From Fasciola hepatica (lineage: Eukaryota; Platyhelminthes; Trematoda; Plagiorchiida; Fasciolidae), in NCBI GenBank assembly GCA_948099385.1, contig CANUEZ040000196.1, forward strand, positions 4,571,001 through 4,635,000: 64,000 nt of DNA. Direction: 5' to 3'. Both the position numbers and the translations under genes were made by a program. Of this stretch, positions 49,005 to 62,500 are shown piece after piece. The notes below the pieces were generated by a model. The model was not told the DNA's origin. It saw only the letters and a program-made list of their open reading frames with translations, and did no database searches. How positions within the stretch are numbered: the first letter of the stretch is position 1; every line of letters starts with the position of its first letter.

Positions 49005-50696
49005 TTGTGGTTTGGGTGTTCGACTGACATTCGTTCACCCCAACCCTTGTTCGTGTCTCCGAGTGGGCTCTGTCCATGTGCAATGCTCATGATTCCCTTA
49101 GCGGATCAAACAGCTGTACAGTGCTTCCATAATTTTCAATGGTCATTTTCGTGGTCAAGCTGCATGGAGAATCATATTATACAAATCTACTCTGCTACTG
49201 CTCTATTGCATTGTATGAGCAATCTGTGTGGATTGTTCATAAGGGAATGCCTTGGTTTTACTTAGGCCCATAAATAGAGAAGTGATGGAACATAGGATTT
49301 GATCGGTGTGCGAGAATTTGGTTGTTACCGTTCAAAGCGAAAGCGAAAGCCGAAGCCAATTTGGGGATTGTGCTATATCATGTAGTGTATATGTTGAACA
49401 AAGCGTTGAGACCCATATCTGATAGCCCTGTGATTTGGGTGTTTGACTGACATTCGTTCACCCCAACCCTTGTTCGTGTCTCCGAGTGGGATCTGTCCAT
49501 GTGCAATTCTAATGCTTTTATTAAAGGATCAAACAGCTGTACAGTGCTTCCATAATTTTCAATGGTCAGTTCAGTTTTCAAGCTGCATGGAGAATCATAT
49601 TATACAAATCTACTCTGCTACTGCTCTATTGCATTGTGTGAGCAATCTGTGTGGATTGTTCATAAGGGAATGCCTTGGTTTTACTTAGGCCCATAAATAG
49701 AGAAGTGATGGAACATAGGATTGGATCGGTGTGCGAGAATTTGGTTGTTACCGTTCAAAGCGAAAGCGAAAGCCGAAGCTAATTTGGGGATTGTGCTATA
49801 TCATGTAGTGTATATGTTGAACAAAGCGTTCAGACCCATATCGGATAGCCTTGTGGTTTGGGTGTTCGACTGACATTCGTTCACCCCAACCCTTGTTCGT
49901 GTCTCCGAGTGGGCTCTGTCCAGGTGCAATGCTCATGATTCCCTTAGCGGATCAAACAGCTGTACAGTGCTGCCATAATTTTCAATGGTCAGTTCAGTGT
50001 TCAAGCTGCATGGAGAATCATATTATACAAATCTACTCTGCTACTGCTCTATTGCATTGTATGAGCAATCTGTGTGGATTGTTCATAAGGGAATGCCTTG
50101 GTTTTACTTAGGCCCATAAATAGAGAAGTGATGGAACATAGGATTGGATCGGTGTGCGAGAATTTGGTTGTTACCGTTCAAAGCGAAAGCGAAAGCCGAA
50201 GCTAATTTGGGGATTGTGCTATATCATGTAGTGTATATGTTGAACAAAGCGTTCAGACCCATATCGGATAGCCTTGTGGTTTGGGTGTTCGACTGACATT
50301 CGTTCACCCCAACCCTTGTTCGTGTCTCCGAGTGGGCTCTGTCCAGGTGCAATGCTCATGATTCCCTTAGCGGATCAAACAGCTGTACAGTGCTGCCATA
50401 ATTTTCAATGGTCAGTTCAGTGTTCAAGCTGCATGGAGAATCATATTATACAAATCTACTCTGCTACTGCTCTATTGCATTGTATGAGCAATCTGTGTGG
50501 ATTGTTCATAAGGGAATGCCTTGGTTTTACTTAGGCCCATAAATAGAGAAGTGATGGAACATAGGATTGGATCGGTGTGCGAGAATTTGATTGTTACCAT
50601 TCAAAGCGAAAGCGAAAGCTGAAACCAATTTGGGGATTGTGCTATATCATGTAGTGTATATGTTGAACAAAGCGTTGAGACCCATATCTGATAGCC
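49005..50696 (+). repeat. Four monomers with a single-unit duplication
   Basis: Starts are 49005 (GTCATTTTCGTGGTC, GGATTTGATCGG), 49428 (patch, GTTTGACTGAC, GGGATCTGTCC), 49851 and 50274. The last two share TCCAGGTGCAATG, GTGCTGCCATAA and a GAAGCTAATTT tail before them, and look like a recent one-monomer duplication. The first two head markers recur four monomers later at 50697 and 51120. Confidence 0.94.
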
Positions 50697-52388
50697 TTGT
50701 GGTTTGGGTGTTCGACTGACATTCGTTCACCCCAACCCTTGTTCGTGTCTCCGAGTGGGCTCTGTCCATGTGCAATGCTCATGATTCCCTTAGCGGATCA
50801 AACAGCTGTACAGTGCTTCCATAATTTTCAATGGTCATTTTCGTGGTCAAGCTGCATGGAGAATCATATTATACAAATCTACTCTGCTACTGCTCTTTTG
50901 CATTGTATGAGCAATCTGTGTGGATTGTTCATAAGGGAATGCCTTGGTTTTACTTAGGCCCATAAATAGAGAAGTGATGGAACATAGGATTTGATCGGTG
51001 TGCGAGAATTTGGTTGTTACCGTTCAAAGCGAAAGCGAAAGCCGAAGCCAATTTGGGGATTGTGCTATATCATGTAGTGTATATGTTGAACAAAGCGTTG
51101 AGACCCATATCGGATAGCCTTGTGATTTGGGTGTTTGACTGACATTCGTTCACCCCAACCCTTGTTCGTGTCTCCGAGTGGGATCTGTCCATGTGCAATG
51201 CTCATGATTCCCTTAGCGGATCAAACAGCTGTACAGTGCTTCCATAATTTTCAATGGTCAGTTCAGTGTTCAAGCTGCATGGAGAATCATATTATACAAA
51301 TCTACTCTGCTACTGCTCTATTGCATTGTATGAGCAATCTGTGTGGATTGTTCATAAGGGAATGCCTTGGTTTTACTTAGGCCCATAAATAGAGAAGTGA
51401 TGGAACATAGGATTGGATCGGTGTGCGAGAATTTGGTTGTTACCATTCAAAGCGAAAGCGAAAGCCGAAGCCAATTTGGGGATTGTGCTATATCATGCAG
51501 TGTATATGTTGAACAATGCGTTCAGACCCATATGGGATAGCCTTGTGGTTTGGGTGTTCGACTGACAATCGTTCACCATAACCCTTGTTCGTGTCTCCGA
51601 GTGGGTTCTGTCCATGTGCAATGCTCATGATTCCCTTAGCGGATCAAACAGCTGTACAGTGCTTCCATAATTTTCAATGGTCAGTTCAGTGTTCAAGCTG
51701 CATGGAGAATCATATTATACAAATCTACTCTGCTACTGCTCTATTGCATTGTATGAGCAATCTGTGTGGATTGTTCATAAGGGAATGCCTTGGTTTTACT
51801 TAGGCCCATAAATAGAGAAGTGATGGAACATAGGATTGGATCGGTGTGCGAGAATTTGGTTGTTACCGTTCAAAGCGAAAGCGGAAGCCGAAGCCAATTT
51901 GGGGATTGTGCTATATCATGTAGTGTATATGTTGAACAAGGCGTTGAGACCCATATGGGATATCCTTGTGGTTTGGGTGTTCGACTGACATTCGTTCATC
52001 CCAACCCTTGTTCGTGTCTCCGAGTGGGCTCTGTCCATGTGCAATGCTCATGATTCCCTTAGCGGATCAAACAGCTGTACAGTGCTTCCATAATTTTCAA
52101 TGGTCAGTTCAGTGTTCAAGCTGCATTGAGAATCATATTATGCAAATCTACTCTGCTACTGCTCTATTGCATTGTATGAGCAATCTGTGTGGATTGTTCA
52201 TAAGGGAATGCCTTGGTTTTACTTAGGCCCATAAATAGAGAAGTGATGGAACATAGGATTGGATCGGTGTGCGAGAATTTGGTTGTTACCGTTCAAAGCG
52301 AAAGCGAAAGCCGAAGCCAATTTGGGGATTGTGCTATATCATGTAGTGTATATGTTGAACAAAGCGTTGAGACCCATATCGGATAGCC
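50697..52388 (+). repeat. Four monomers, first pair matching 49005-49850
   Basis: Starts are 50697, 51120, 51543 and 51966. The first pair repeats the markers of 49005 and 49428 at a 1,692-bp offset (ATTTTCGTGG, GGATTTGATCGG, GTTTGACTGAC, GGGATCTGTCC), but the monomer at 51120 has the normal segment instead of the patch. The 51543 monomer has CACCATAACCC, shared with 61693 and 62116. Confidence 0.93.
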
Positions 52389-54926
52389 TTGTGATTTGGG
52401 TGTTCGACTGACATTCGTTCACCCCAACCCTTGTTCGTGTCTCCGAGTGGGTTCTGTCCATGTGCAATGCTCATGATTCCCTTTGCGGATCAATCAGCTG
52501 TACAGTGCTTCCGTAATTTTCAATGGTCAGTTCAGTGTTCAAGCTGCATGGAGAATAATATTATACAAATCTACTCTGCTACTGCTCTATTGCATTGTAT
52601 GAGCAATCTGTGTGGATTGTTCATAAGGGAATGCCTTGGTTTTACTTAGGCCCATAAATAGAGAAGTGATGGAACATAGGATTGGATCGGTGTGCGAGAA
52701 TTTGGTTGTTACCGTTCAAAGCGAAAGCGAAAGCCGAAGCCAATTTGGGGATTGTGCTATATCATGTAGTGTATATGTTGAACAAAGCGTTGAGACCCAT
52801 ATCGGATAGCCTTGTGGTTTGGGTGTTCGACTGACATTCGTTCACCCCAACCCTTGTTCGTGTCCCCGTATGGGCTATGTCCATGTGCAATGCTCATGAT
52901 TCCCTTAGCGGATCAAACAGCTGTACAGTGCTTCAATGAATCTCACTGGTCAGTTCAGTGTTCAAGCTGCATGGAGAATCAAATTATACAAATCTACTCT
53001 GCTACTGCTCTATTGCATTGTATGAGCAATCTGTGTGGATTGTTCATAAGGGAATGCCTTGGTTTTACTTAGGCCCATAACTAGAGAAGTGATGGAACAT
53101 AGGATTGGATCGGTGTGCGAGAATTTGGTTGTTACCGTTCAAAGCGACAGCGAAAGCCGAAGCCAATTTGGGGATTGTGCTATATCATGTAGTGTATATG
53201 TTGAACAAAGCGTTCAGACCCATATCGGATAGCCTTGTGGTTTGGGTGTTCGACTGACATTCGTTCACCCCAACCCTTGTTCGTGTCTCCGAGTGGGCTC
53301 TGTCCATGTGCAATGCTCATGATTCCCTTAGCGGATCAAACAGCTGTACAGTGCTTCCATAATTTTCAATGGTCAGTTCAGTGTTCAAGCTGCATGGAGA
53401 ATCATATTATACAAATCTACTCTGCTACTGCTCTATTGCATTGTATGAGCAATCTGTGTGGATTGTTCATAAGGGAATGCCTTGGTTTTACTTAGGCCCA
53501 TAAATAGAGAAGTGATGGAACATTGGATTGGATCGGTGTGCGAGAATTTGGTTGTTACCGTTCAAAGCGAAAGCGAAAGCCGAAGCCAATTTGGGGATTG
53601 TGCTATATCATGTAGTGTATATGTTGAACAAAGCGTTCAGACCCATATCGGATAGCCTTGTGGTTTGGGTGTTCGACTGACATTCGTTCACCCCAACCCT
53701 TGTTCGTGTCTCCGAGTGGGCTCTGTCCATGTGCAATGCTCATGATTCCCTTAGCGGATCAAACAGCTGTACAGTGCTTCCATAATTTTCAATGGTCATT
53801 TTCCTGGTCAAGCTGCATGGAGAATCATATTATACAAATCTACTCTGCTACTGCTCTATTGCATTGTATGAGCAATCTGTGTGGATTGTTCATAAATAAA
53901 TGCCTTGGTTTTACTTAGGCCCATAAATAGAGAAGTGATGGAACATAGGATTGGATTGGTGTGCGAGAATTTGGTTGTTACCGTTCAAAGCGAAAGCGAA
54001 AGCCGAAGCCAATTTGGGGATTGTGCTATATCATGTAGTGTATATGTTGTACAAAGCGTTCAGACCCATATGGGATAGCCTTGTGGTTTGGGTGTTCGAC
54101 TGACATTCGTTCACCCCAACCCTTGTTCGTGTCTCCGAGTGGGTTCTGTCCATGTGCAATGCTCATGATTCCCTTAGCGGATCAAACAGCTGTACAGTGC
54201 TGCCATAATTTTCAATGGTCAGTTCAGTGTTCAAGCTGCATGGAGAATCATATTATACAAATCTACTCTGCTACTGCTCTATTGCATTGTATGAGCAATC
54301 TGTGTGGATTGTTCATAAGGTAATGCCTTGGTTTTACTCAGGCCCATAAATAGAGAAGTGATGGAACATAGGATTGGATCGGTGTGCGAGAATTTGGTTG
54401 TTACCGTTCAAAGCGAAAGCGAAAGCCGAAGCCAATTTGGGGATTGTGCTATATCATGTAGTGTATATGTTGAACAAAGCGTTGAGACCCATATCGGATA
54501 GCCTTGTGGTTTGGGTTTTCGACTGACATTCGTTCACCCCAACCCTTGTTCGTGTCTCCGAGTGGGCTCTGTCCATGTGCAATGCTCATGATTCCCTTAG
54601 CGGATCAAACAGCTGTACAGTGCTTCCATAATTTTCAATGGTCAGTTCAGTGTTCAAGCTGCATGGAGAATCATATTATACAAATCTACTCTGCTACTGC
54701 TCTATTGCATTGTATGAGCAATCTGTGTGGATTGTTCATAAGGGAATGCCTTGGTTGTAATTAGGCCCATGAATAGAGAAGTGATGGAACATAGGATTGG
54801 ATCGGTGTGCGAGAATTTGGTTGTTACCGTTCAAAGCGAAAGCGAAAGCCGAAGCTAATTTGGGGATTTTGCTATATCATGTAGTGTATATGTTGAACAA
54901 AGCGTTCAGACCCATATCGGATAGCC
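52389..54926 (+). repeat. Six exact 423-bp monomers
   Basis: Starts are 52389, 52812, 53235, 53658, 54081 and 54504. The 52812 monomer has CTTCAATGAATCTCACTGG in place of CTTCCATAATTTTCAATGG, another dense same-length replacement (52931-52949). The 53658 monomer has CATTTTCCTGG and CATAAATAAATGCC. The 54081 monomer has AAGGTAATGCC, which introduces an early stop in the small frame. Confidence 0.95.
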
Positions 54927-57463
54927 TTGTGGTTTGGGTGTTCGACTGACAATCGTTCACCCCAACCCTTGTTCGTGTCTCCGAGTGGGTTCTGTCCATG
55001 TGCAATGCTCATGATTCCCTTAGCGGATCAAACAGCTGTACAGTGCTTCCATAATTTTCAATGGTCAGTTCAGTGTTCAAGCTGCATGGAGAATCATATT
55101 ATACAAATCTACTCTGCTACTGCTCTATTGCATTGTATGAGCAATCTGTGTGGATTGTTCATAAGGGAATGCCTTGGTTTTACTTAGGCCCATAAATAGA
55201 GAGGTGATGGAACATAGGATTGGATCGGTGTGCGAGAATTTGGTTGTTACCGTTCAAAGCGAAAGCGAAAGCCGAAGCCAATTTGGGGATTGTGCTATAT
55301 CATGTAGTGTATATGTTGAACAAGGCGTTCAGACCCATATCGGATAGCCTTGTGGTTTGGGTTTTCGACTGACATTCGTTCACCGCAACAATTGTTCGTG
55401 TCCACGTATGGGCTATGTCCATGTGCAATGCTCATGATTCCCTTAGCGGATCATACAGCTGTACAGTGCTTCCATAATTTTCAATGGTCAGTTCAGTGTT
55501 CAAGCTGCATGGAGAATCATATTATACAAATCTACTCTGCTACTGCTCTATTGCATTGTATGAGCAATCTGTGTGGATTGTTCATAAGGGAATGCCTTGG
55601 TTTTACTTAGGCCCATAAATAGAGAAGTGATGGAACATAGGATTGGATCGGTGTGCGAGAATTTGGTTGTTACCATTCAAAGCGAAAGCGGAAGCCGAAG
55701 CCAATTTGGGGATTGTGCTATATCATGTAGTGTATATGTTGAACAAAGTGTTGAGACCCATATCTGATAGCCTTGTGGTTTGGGTGTTCGACTGACATTC
55801 GTTCACCCCAACCCTTGTTCGTGTCTCCGAGTGGGCTCTGTCCATGTGCAATGCTCATGATTCCCTTAGCGGATCAAACAGCTGTACAGTGCTTCCCAAT
55901 TTTCAATGGTCAGTTCAGTGTTCAAGCTGCATGGAGAATCATAATATACAAATCTACTCTGCTACTGCTCTATTGCATTGTATGAGCAATCTGTGTGGAT
56001 TGTTCATAAGGGAATGCCTTGGTTTAACATAGGCCCATAAATAGAGAGGTGATGGAACATAGGATTGGATCGGTGTGCGAGAATTTGGTTGTTACCGTTC
56101 AAAGCGAAAGCGAAATCCGAAGCCAATTTGGGGATTGTGCTATATCATGTATTGTATATGTTGAACAAAGCGTTGAGACCCATATAGGATAGCCTTGTGG
56201 TTTGGGTGTTCGCCTGACATTCGTTCACCCCAACCCTTGTTCGTGTCTCCGAGTGGGATCTGTCCAGGTGCAATGCTCATGATTCCCTTAGCAGATCAAA
56301 CAGCTGTACAGTGCTTCCATAATTTTCAATGGTCAGTTCAGTGTTCAAGCTGCATGGAGAATCATATTATACAAATCTACTCTGCTACTGCTCTATTGCA
56401 TTGTATGAGCAATCTGTGTGGATTGTTCATAATGGAATGCCTTGGTTTTACTTAGGCCCATAAATAGAGAAGTGATGGAACATAGGATTGGATCGGTGTG
56501 CGAGAATTTGATTGTTACCATTCAAAGCGAAAGCGAAAGCCGAAGCCAATTTGGGGATTGTGCTATATCATGTAGTGTATATGTTGAACAAAGCGTTGAG
56601 ACCCATATCGGATAGCCTTGTGGTTTGGGTGTTCGACTGACATTCGTTCACCCCAACCCTTGTTCGTGTCCCCGTATGTGCTATGTCCATGTGCAATGCT
56701 CATGATTCCCTTAGCGGATCAAACAGCTGTACAGTGCTTCCATAATTTTCAATGGTCAGTTCAGTGTTCAAGCTGCATGGAGAATCATATTATACAAATC
56801 TACTCTGCTACTGCTCTATTGCATTGTATGAGCAATCTGTGTGGATTGTTCATAAGGGAATGCCTTGGTTTTACTTAGGCCCATAAATAGAGAAGTGATG
56901 GAACATAGGATTGGATCGGTGTGCGAGAATTTGGTTGTTACCATTCAAAGCGAAAGCGAAAGCCGAAGCCAATTTGGGGATTGTGCTATATCATGTAGTG
57001 TATATGTTGAACAAAGCGTTGAGACCCATATCGGATAGCCTTGTGGTTTGGTTTATCGACTGACATTCGTTCACCCCAACCCTTGTTCGTGTCTCCGAGT
57101 GGGCTCTGTCCATGTGCAATGCTCATGATTCCCTTTGCGGATCAAACAGCTGTACAGTGCTTCCATAATTTTCAATGGTCAGTTCAGTGTTCAAGCTGCA
57201 TGGAGAATCATATTATACAAATCTACTCTGCTACTGCTCTATTGCATTGTATGAGCAATCTGTGTGGATTGTTCATAAGGGAATGCCTTGGTTTAACATA
57301 GGCCCATAAATAGAGAGGTGATGGAACATAGGATTGGATCGGTGTGCGAGAATTTGGTTGTTACCGTTCAAAGCGAAAGCGAAAGCCGAAGCTAATTTGG
57401 GGATTGTGCTATATCATGTAGTGTATATGTTGAACAAAGCGTTCAGACCCATATCGGATAGCC
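54927..57463 (+). repeat. Six-monomer block, copy 1 (2,537 bp)
   Basis: Monomers start at 54927, 55350, 55773 (422 bp, CTTCCCAATTTTC), 56195, 56618 and 57041. Marker order is GACAATCG; CGCAACAATTG with CCACGTATGGG; the one-base deletion with GGTTTAACATAGG; TTCGCCTGAC with GGGATCTGTCCAGG; CCCCGTATGTGC. The first five recur in the same order 2,537 bp downstream. Shared sequence seems to begin near 54850 (GAAGCTAATTT) and end near 56900. Confidence 0.94.
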
Positions 57464-59577
57464 TTGTGGTTTGGGTGTTCGACTGACAATCGTTCACCCC
57501 AACCCTTGTTCGTGTCTCCGAGTGGGTTCTGTCCATGTGCAATGCTCATGATTCCCTTAGCGGATCAAACAGCTGTACAGTGCTTCCATAATTTTCAATG
57601 GTCAGTTCAGTGTTCAAGCTGCATGGAGAATCATATTATACAAATCTACTCTGCTACTGCTCTATTGCATTGTATGAGCAATCTGTGTGGATTGTTCATA
57701 AGGGAATGCCTTGGTTTTACTTAGGCCCATAAATAGAGAGGTGATGGAACATAGGATTGGATCGGTGTGCGAGAATTTGGTTGTTACCGTTCAAAGCGAA
57801 AGCGAAAGCCGAAGCCAATTTGGGGATTGTGCTATATCATGTAGTGTATATGTTGAACAAGGCGTTCAGACCCATATCGGATAGCCTTGTGGTTTGGGTG
57901 TTCGACTGACATTCGTTCACCGCAACAATTGTTCGTGTCCACGTATGGGCTATGTCCATGTGCAATGCTCATGATTCCCTTAGCGGATCATACAGCTGTA
58001 CAGTGCTTCCATAATTTTCAATGGTCAGTTCAGTGTTCAAGCTGCATGGAGAATCATATTATACAAATCTACTCTGCTACTGCTCTATTGCATTGTATGA
58101 GCAATCTGTGTGGATTGTTCATAAGGGAATGCCTTGGTTTTACTTAGGCCCATAAATAGAGAAGTGATGGAACATAGGATTGGATCGGTGTGCGAGAATT
58201 TGGTTGTTACCATTCAAAGCGAAAGCGGAAGCCGAAGCCAATTTGGGGATTGTGCTATATCATGTAGTGTATATGTTGAACAAAGTGTTGAGACCCATAT
58301 CGGATAGCCTTGTGGTTTGGGTGTTCGACTGACATTCGTTCACCTCAACCCTTGTTCGTGTCTCCGAGTGGGCTCTGTCCATGTGCAATGCTCATGATTC
58401 CCTTAGCGGATCAAACAGCTGTACAGTGCTTCCCAATTTTCAATGGTCAGTTCAGTGTTCAAGCTGCATGGAGAATCATATTATACAAATCTACTCTGCT
58501 ACTGCTCTATTGCATTGTATGAGCAATCTGTGTGGATTGTTCATAAGGGAATGCCTTGGTTTAACATAGGCCCATAAATAGAGAGGTGATGGAACATAGG
58601 ATTGGATCGGTGTGCGAGAATTTGGTTGTTACCGTTCAAAGCGAAAGCGAAATCCGAAGCCAATTTGGGGATTGTGCTATATCATGTATTGTATATGTTG
58701 AACAAATCGTTGAGACCCATATAGGATAGCCTTGTGGTTTGGGTGTTCGCCTGACATTCGTTCACCCCAACCCTTGTTCGTGTCTCCGAGTGGGATCTGT
58801 CCAGGTGCAATGCTCATGATTCCCTTAGCGGATCAAACAGCTGTACAGTGCTTCCATAATTTTCAATGGTCAGTTCAGTGTTCAAGCTGCATGGAGAATC
58901 ATATTATACAAATCTACTCTGCTACTGCTCTATTGCATTGTATGAGCAATCTGTGTGGATTGTTCATAATGGAATGCCTTGGTTTTACTTAGGCCCATAA
59001 ATAGAGAAGTGATGGAACATAGGATTGGATCGGTGTGCGAGAATTTGATTGTTACCATTCAAAGCGAAAGCGAAAGCCGAAGCCAATTTGGGGATTGTGC
59101 TATATCATGTAGTGTATATGTTGAACAAAGCGTTCAGACCCATATCGGATAGCCTTGTGGTTTGGGTGTTCGACTGACATTCGTTCACCCCAACCCTTGT
59201 TCGTGTCCCCGTATGTGCTATGTCCATGTGCAATGCTCATGATTCCCTTAGCGGATCAAACAGCTGTACAGTGCTTCCATAATTTTCAATGGTCAGTTCA
59301 GTGTTCAAGCTGCATGGAGAATAATATTATACAAATCTACTCTGCTACTGCTCTATTGCATTGTATGAGCAATCTGTGTGGATTGTTCATAAGGGAATGC
59401 CTTGGTTTTACATAGGCCCATAAATAGAGAAGTGATGGAACATAGGATTGGATCGGTGTGCGAGAATTTGGTTGTTACCGTTCAAAGCGAAAGCGAAAGC
59501 CGAAGGCGATTTGGGGATTGTGCTATATCATGTAGTGTATATGTTGAACAAAGCGTTCAGACCCATATCTGATAGCC
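57464..59577 (+). repeat. Six-monomer block, copy 2 (five units matched)
   Basis: Starts are 57464, 57887, 58310 (422 bp), 58732 and 59155. It repeats the marker series of 54927 onward, including the private CATATAGGATAGCC tail and GCGAAATCCG. Differences include CACCTCAACC for CACCCCAACC at 58310 and GAATAATATT at 59155. Confidence 0.94.
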
Positions 59578-62500
59578 TTGTGGTTTGGGTGTTCGACTGA
59601 CAATCGTTCACCCCAACCCTTGTTCGTGTCTCCGAGTGGGTTCTGTCCATGTGCAATGCTCATGATTCCCTTAGCGGATCAAACAGCTGTACAGTGCTTC
59701 CATAATTTTCAATGGTCAGTTCAGTGTTCAAGCTGCATGGAGAATCATATTATACAAATCTACTCTGCTACTGCTCTATTGCATTGTATGAGCAATCTGT
59801 GTGGATTGTTCATAAGGGAATGCCTTGGTTTTACATAGGCCCATAAATAGAGAAGTGATGGAACATAGGATTGGATCGGTGTGCGAGAATTTGGTTGTTA
59901 CCGTTCAAAGCGAAAGCGAAAGCCGAAGCCAATTTGGGGATTGTGCTATATCATGTAGTGTATATGTTGAACAAGGCGTTGAGACCCATATGGGATAGCC
60001 TTGTGGTTTGGGTGTTCGACTGACATTCGTTCACCCCAACCCTTGTTCGTGTCTCCGAGTGGGCTCTGTCCATGTGCAATGCTCATGATTCCCTTAGCGG
60101 ATCATACAGCTGTACAGTGCTTCCATAATTTTCAATGGTCAGTTCAGTGTTCAAGCTGCATGGAGAATCATATTATACAAATCTACTCTGCTACTGCTCT
60201 ATTGCATTGTATGAGCAATCTGTGTGGATTGTTCATAAGGGAATGCCTTGGTTTTACTTAGGCCCATAAATAGAGAGGTGATGGAACATAGGATTGGATC
60301 GGTGTTCGAGAATTTGGTTGTTACCATTAAAAGCGAAAGCGGAAGCCGAAGCCAATTTGGGGATTGTGCTATATCATGTAGTGTATATGTTGAACAAGGC
60401 GTTGAGACCCATATGGGATAGCCTTGTGGTTTGGGTGTTCGACTGACATTCGTTCACCCCAACCCTTGTTCGTGTCCACGTATGGGCTATGTCCATGTGC
60501 AATGCTCATGATTCCCTTAGCGGATCATACAGCTGTACAGTGCTTCCATAATTTTCAATGGTCAGTTCAGTGTTCAAGCTGCATGGAGAATCATATTATA
60601 CAAATCTACTCTGCTACTGCTCTATTGCATTGTATGAGCAATCTGTGTGGATTGTTCATAAGAGAATGCCTTGGTTTTACTTAGGCCCATAAATAGAGAG
60701 GTGATGGAACATAGGATTGGATCGGTGTGCGAGAATTTGGTTGTTACCGTTCAAAGCGAAAGCGGAAGCCGAAGCCAATTTGGGGATTGTGCTATATCAT
60801 GTAGTGTATATGTTGAACAAGGCGTTGAGACCCATATGGGATATCCTTGTGGTTTGGGTGTTTGACTGACATTCGTTCACCCCAACCCTTGTTCGTGTCT
60901 CCGAGTGGGCTCTGTCCATGTGCAATGCTCATGATTCCCTTAGCGGATCAAACAGCTGTACAGTGCTTCCATAATTTTCAATGGTCAGTTCAGTGTTCAA
61001 GCTGCATGGAGAATCATATTATACAAATCTACTCTGCTACTGCTCTTTTGCATCGTATGAGCAATCTGTGTGGATTGTTCATAAGGGAATGCCTTGGTTT
61101 TACTTAGGCGCATAAATAGAGAGGTGATGGAACATAGGATTGGATCTGTGTGCGAGAATTTGGTTGTTACCATTCAAAGCGAAAGCGGAAGCCGAAGCCA
61201 ATTTGGGGATTGTGCTATATCATGTAGTGTATATGTTGAACAAGGCGTTCAGACCCATATCGGATAGCCTTGTGGTTTGGGTGTTCGACTGACATTCGTT
61301 CACCCCAACCCTTGTTCGTGTCTCCGAGTGGGCTCTGTCCATGTGCAATGCTCATGATTCCCTTAGCGGATCAAACAGCTGTACAGTGCTTCCATAATTT
61401 TCAATGGTCAGTTCAGTGTTCAAGCTGCATGGAGAATCATATTATACAAATCTACTCTGCTACTGCTCTATTGCATTGTATGAGCAATCTGTGTGGATTG
61501 TTCATAAGGGAATGCCTTGGTTTAACATAGGCCCATAAATGAAGAGGTGATGGAACATAGGATTGGATCGGTTTGCGAGAATTTGGTTGTTACCGTTCAA
61601 AGCGAAAGCGAAAGCCGAAGCCAATTTGGGGATTGTGCTATATCATGTATTGTATATGTTGAACAAAGCGTTGAGACCCATATCGGATAGCCTTGTGGTT
61701 TGGGTTATCGACTGACAATCGTTCACCATAACCCTTGTTCGTGTCTCCGAGTGGGCTTTGTCCAGGTGCAATGCTCATGATTCCCTTAGCGGATCAAACA
61801 GCTGTACAGTGCTTCCATAATTTTCAATGGTCATTTTCGTGGTCAAGCTGCATGGAGAATCATATTATACAAATCTACTCTGCTACTGCTCTATTGCATT
61901 GTATGAGCAATCTGTGTGGATTGTTCATAATGGAATGCCTTGGTTTTACTTAGGCCCATAAATAGAGAAGTGATGGAACATAGGATTGGATCGGTGTGCG
62001 AGAATTTGATTGTTACCATTCAAAGCGAAAGCGAAAGCCGAAGGCGATTTGGAGATTGTGCTATATCATGTAGTGTATATGTTGAACAAAGCGTTCAGAC
62101 CCATATCGGATAGCCTTGTGGTTTGGGTGTTCGACTGACAATCGTTCACCATAACCCTTGTTCGTGTCTCCGAGTGGGTTCTGTCCATGTGCAATGCTCA
62201 TGATTCCCTTAGCGGATCAAACAGCTGTACAGTGCTTCCATAATTTTCAATGGTCAGTTCAGTGTTCAAGCTGCATGGAGAATCATATTATACAAATCTA
62301 CTCTGCTACTGCTCTATTGCATTGTATGAGCAATCTGTGTGGATTGTTCATAAGGGAATGCCTTGGTTTTACATAGGCCCATAAATAGAGAAGTGATGGA
62401 ACATAGGATTGTATTGGTGTGCGAGAATTTGGTTGTTACCATTCAAAGCGAAAGCGAAAGCCGAAGCCAATTTGGGGATTGTGCTATATCATGTAGTGTA

